From assembly GCF_002002725.1 (NCBI RefSeq), contig NZ_MUNW01000054.1:62001-126000 (forward strand): a DNA stretch of 64,000 nucleotides, written 5' to 3'. Under the pieces are notes generated by a model that did not search any database, was not told where the DNA came from, and saw nothing but the letters and a program-made list of their open reading frames with translations. This document shows, piece by piece, positions 61,803 through 64,000 of the stretch (within the stretch, counting starts at the first letter, position 1; each line of letters starts with the position of its first letter). The position numbers and the translations under genes were made by a program. Source of the stretch: Sinorhizobium sp. A49. Its GTDB lineage: Bacteria; Pseudomonadota; Alphaproteobacteria; Rhizobiales; Rhizobiaceae.

Positions 61803-63785
61803 TCATACGGCCCAGCAGGAACAACCGAGTGCACCGAAGAACCCCTTGAGATCGGCGATCGGCAGTTTCGACGTCCAGGCTCCGGCATGGTCGTGGCCAT
61901 GCACGCCGCAGTCGCTGGCACAGCCGCATGTCGAGATGGCCGTGCGGCGGAGCGAACGCTTGCCGGCCCCTTCAGGTTCACCCCAGGCGGCGTAGCCGCC
62001 GAAGGCCCTGACCGGCGACCAGTCAGGCATGGCCGGCGGCACGTCGTTTTCATCGAGCGCCTTGAAAGCACCGGCACCATAGACGATCTTGCCGCCGACC
62101 ATCGTGAGTTCGGAGGTCAGGAAGGAAATCTCGTCCTCGGTGCAGGAGAAGAAATCCTTGTCCGGGACGACGAGATCGGCGAACTGGCCCTTCTCGATCC
62201 GGCCCTTCTTGCCCTCCTCGTTGGAAAACCAGGTGACCTTTTCCGTCCACATGCGCAATGCCGTCTCGCGGTCGAGGCAATTGGCACGGGGGTAAAGCTG
62301 CATGCCGCCGACGGTCTTGCCGGTCACCATCCAGGAAAGCGAGACCCAGGGGTTGTAGGAGGCGACGCGCGTCGCATCCGTGCCGGCCGAGACGTTGACG
62401 CCCTTCTCGAGCATGCGCTTGATCGGCGGTGTCGCTTCGGCAACGCCGTGACCATATCGCTCGACGAAATATTCGCCCTGGTAGGCCATGCGGTGCTGGG
62501 TGGCGATGCCGCCGCCGAGCGCAGCGATGCGGTCGATCGAGCGATCCGAGATGGTTTCGGCATGGTCGAAGAACCAGTTCAGCCCTTCGAGAGGGATGTC
62601 CTTGTTGACCTTTTCGAAGACATCGAGCGCACGGGTGATGGTTTCGTCATAGGTGGCGTGAAGGCGCCAGGGCCAGCGGTTCTCCGCCAGTATCCGAACG
62701 ACGCCCTCCAATTCACCTTCCATTTCTGGTCCCATCTCCGGGCGGGGCTGGCGGAAGTCCTCGAAATCAGCGGCGGAGAAGACAAGCATCTCGCCTGCGC
62801 CGTTGTGACGAAAATAATCGTTGCCCTGCTTGTATTTGACCGACTGGGTCCAGTTGAGGAAATCCTGCTTTTCTTCCTTCGGCTTCTGGGTGAAGAGATT
62901 GTAGGCAAGGCGAACGGTCAGTTGGTTTTCGTCGGACAGCTTCTGGATGACGGCATAGTCGTCGGGATAATTCTGGAAACCGCCGCCGGCATCGATGACG
63001 CCGGTGATCCCCAGCCGGTTCAGCTCGCGCATGAAATGGCGGGTGGAGTTGACCTGGTAGTCGAAGGGCAGCTTCGGCCCCTTGGCAAGCGTCGAATAGA
63101 GTATCCCGGCGTTCGGCTTGGCGAGCAGCATGCCGGTCGGATTGCCGTTGGCGTCGCGGCTGATCTCGCCGCCCGGTGGGTTCGGCGTGTCCTTCGTATA
63201 GCCGACAGCGCGCAGCGCTGCGCCATTGAGCAAGGCACGATCGTAGAGGTGCAGGAGGAAGACCGGCGTATCCGGCGCAACTGCGTTGATCTCCTCGATG
63301 GTCGGCAGGCGCTTTTCGGCGAACTGGTGCTCGGTGAAGCCGCCGACGACGCGAACCCATTGCGGCGCCGGCGTGATCGCCACCTGTCGTTTCAGCATGT
63401 CCATGGCGTCGGCAAGGCTGCGAACGCCGTCCCACCGCAGTTCCATGTTGTAGTTCAGCCCTCCCCGCACCACGTGGGTGTGGTTGTCGATCAACCCGGG
63501 AAGCACGCGCTTGCCTTTCAGATCGATAATTTTCGTCCCGGGTCCCGCCAGATTCATGACCTCGGCATCGCTGCCGACCTTCATGAACAGGCCGTCCTTT
63601 ATCGCGATCGCGGTTGCGTTCGGATTGGCGCGGTCGAGCGTGGTGATCAATCCGCTGTGAAGGATGATATCGGCATGCATGGGAGCGGCTCCGGTCTTGC
63701 TGGGGTCGGCGGCATTTGCCGGTGAAAACAGGCTGGGAAAGGCGAGGCTGGTCGCTGCACCCAGAAAGGTTCGGCGCGTCGTCAT
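61803..63785 (-). CDS. Tat-exported YtcJ-type amidohydrolase with Cys/His-rich tail
   Basis: A 660-residue protein. Tat signal M-T-T-R-R-T-F-L-G-A-A-T-S-L-A-F, cleavage near A-N-A-A-D. Amidohydro_3 domain: P-G-L-I-D-N-H-T-H-V (HxH, about 98-105), W-R-L-H-A-T-Y-D-E-T, F-F-D-H-A-E-T and N-V-S-A-G-T-D-A-T-R-V (aspartate). After the catalytic domain a 45-residue tail carries C-G-C-A-S-D-C-G-V-H-G-H-D-H and ends G-C-S-C-W-A-V, a likely extra metal site not found in ordinary YtcJ. Its ATG shares one base with the stop of the upstream membrane gene, so the two are coupled. Substrate unknown, hydrolysed in the periplasm. Confidence 0.87.
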   Translation of the reverse strand: MTTRRTFLGAATSLAFPSLFSPANAADPSKTGAAPMHADIILHSGLITTLDRANPNATAIAIKDGLFMKVGSDAEVMNLAGPGTKIIDLKGKRVLPGLIDNHTHVVRGGLNYNMELRWDGVRSLADAMDMLKRQVAITPAPQWVRVVGGFTEHQFAEKRLPTIEEINAVAPDTPVFLLHLYDRALLNGAALRAVGYTKDTPNPPGGEISRDANGNPTGMLLAKPNAGILYSTLAKGPKLPFDYQVNSTRHFMRELNRLGITGVIDAGGGFQNYPDDYAVIQKLSDENQLTVRLAYNLFTQKPKEEKQDFLNWTQSVKYKQGNDYFRHNGAGEMLVFSAADFEDFRQPRPEMGPEMEGELEGVVRILAENRWPWRLHATYDETITRALDVFEKVNKDIPLEGLNWFFDHAETISDRSIDRIAALGGGIATQHRMAYQGEYFVERYGHGVAEATPPIKRMLEKGVNVSAGTDATRVASYNPWVSLSWMVTGKTVGGMQLYPRANCLDRETALRMWTEKVTWFSNEEGKKGRIEKGQFADLVVPDKDFFSCTEDEISFLTSELTMVGGKIVYGAGAFKALDENDVPPAMPDWSPVRAFGGYAAWGEPEGAGKRSLRRTAISTCGCASDCGVHGHDHAGAWTSKLPIADLKGFFGALGCSCWAV

Positions 63786-64000
63786 CAGCTTTTGTCCTCC
63801 TGCGAATGCTGGCTGGAAGTGGCGACGTTCACGCCGCCCTTCGGCAGATGGCCGAACATATGCGGCTTAACCTGATGAAGCCAGGACAGAGCGGCCGGCT
63901 CTCGCGCCCAGACGTTTCTTGCCAGCGGCACGAGCTGTTCGCCGACCAGAATGCCGAGCAGCCCGATGAGCGCGACGACGGGCGGGGCGGGCGAACGCAC
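63785..64000 (-). CDS. Membrane protein, C-terminal part (cut by window edge)
   Basis: The frame is open to the window edge and ends at 63785. The visible 71 residues have one hydrophobic segment (V-V-A-L-I-G-L-L-G-I-L-V-G-E-Q-L-V-P-L-A) and then a soluble tail with W-L-H-Q-V-K-P-H-M-F-G-H-L-P-K-G-G. The GTG at the very edge is probably not the true start. The family is not recognisable from this part. Tight coupling (TGATG) with the YtcJ-type gene points to a common pathway in the cell envelope. Confidence 0.6.
   Translation of the reverse strand: MRSPAPPVVALIGLLGILVGEQLVPLARNVWAREPAALSWLHQVKPHMFGHLPKGGVNVATSSQHSQEDKS

Noticed and set aside
61887-63725. 612-codon open frame on the plus strand
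   Set aside because: Exact shadow of the YtcJ-type amidohydrolase, which has a Tat signal and catalytic motifs.

Overview
The window looks like accessory DNA (megaplasmid or chromosomal island) of an alphaproteobacterium of the Rhizobiaceae. Reasons: high GC throughout, a Rhizobiales-type porin (Porin_2 family), many ABC uptake systems each paired with a catabolic operon and its own GntR, LysR or Lrp regulator, and a TfuA protein, a family first described in Rhizobium. I see no rRNA, tRNA, CRISPR array or replication origin.

Layout. 1-5.6 kb: a cut-off DMT transporter, then a sialidase-like/PdxA2/Fe-alcohol dehydrogenase operon facing a four-carbon-acid kinase and FCD-GntR regulator, probably D-threonate/D-erythronate catabolism to DHAP. 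5.6-7 kb: a scar with an internally deleted IS30-type transposase. 7-17.1 kb: a kynurenine/3-hydroxyanthranilate island (aspartate-dehydrogenase-like protein, 3-hydroxyanthranilate dioxygenase, an atypical DapA-family enzyme, LysR, aldehyde dehydrogenase, kynureninase, TrpXYZ-like ABC importer, GntR). 17.3-23.5 kb: a secreted LVIVD-repeat protein, a porin, an autotransporter relic and a large AsmA-like protein. 23.6-35 kb: a second catabolic regulon (ferredoxin, DapA, amidohydrolase, LysR, crotonase, CoA-transferase, FAD oxidoreductase, NMT1-type ABC importer, aldehyde dehydrogenase) with three copies of the dyad TTGCC-N5-GGCAA at its two promoter regions. 35-39 kb: gene fragments, a MEKHLA protein and the protease Prc. 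39.3-47.8 kb: a FabMG-like reductase facing a five-gene operon with YcaO and TfuA. 49.5-57.9 kb: an Lrp-hydantoinase-DUF917-peptide ABC operon. 58.5-64 kb: a chloroperoxidase-like hydrolase, MFS/DoxX genes and a Tat-exported YtcJ-type amidohydrolase.

The most interesting part is 40.8-47.8 kb. One minus-strand operon encodes, in order, a nucleotide-cyclase-like/AAA/TPR regulator, a YcaO without the C-terminal PxPxP of azoline-forming enzymes, a canonical TfuA, a soluble M4-like zinc peptidase and a 220-residue AT-rich protein with a GDCGCDCGF motif. YcaO plus TfuA is the known pair for peptide or protein backbone thioamidation, so this is probably an uncharacterised thioamide-forming (RiPP or protein-modifying) system, with the last gene as candidate substrate. 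Several operator sets found by eye (13-bp dyads at 336-390, a TNGTATACNA box at 16254, TTGCC-N5-GGCAA sites, three phased Lrp-like boxes at 57919-57990) link regulators to operons.
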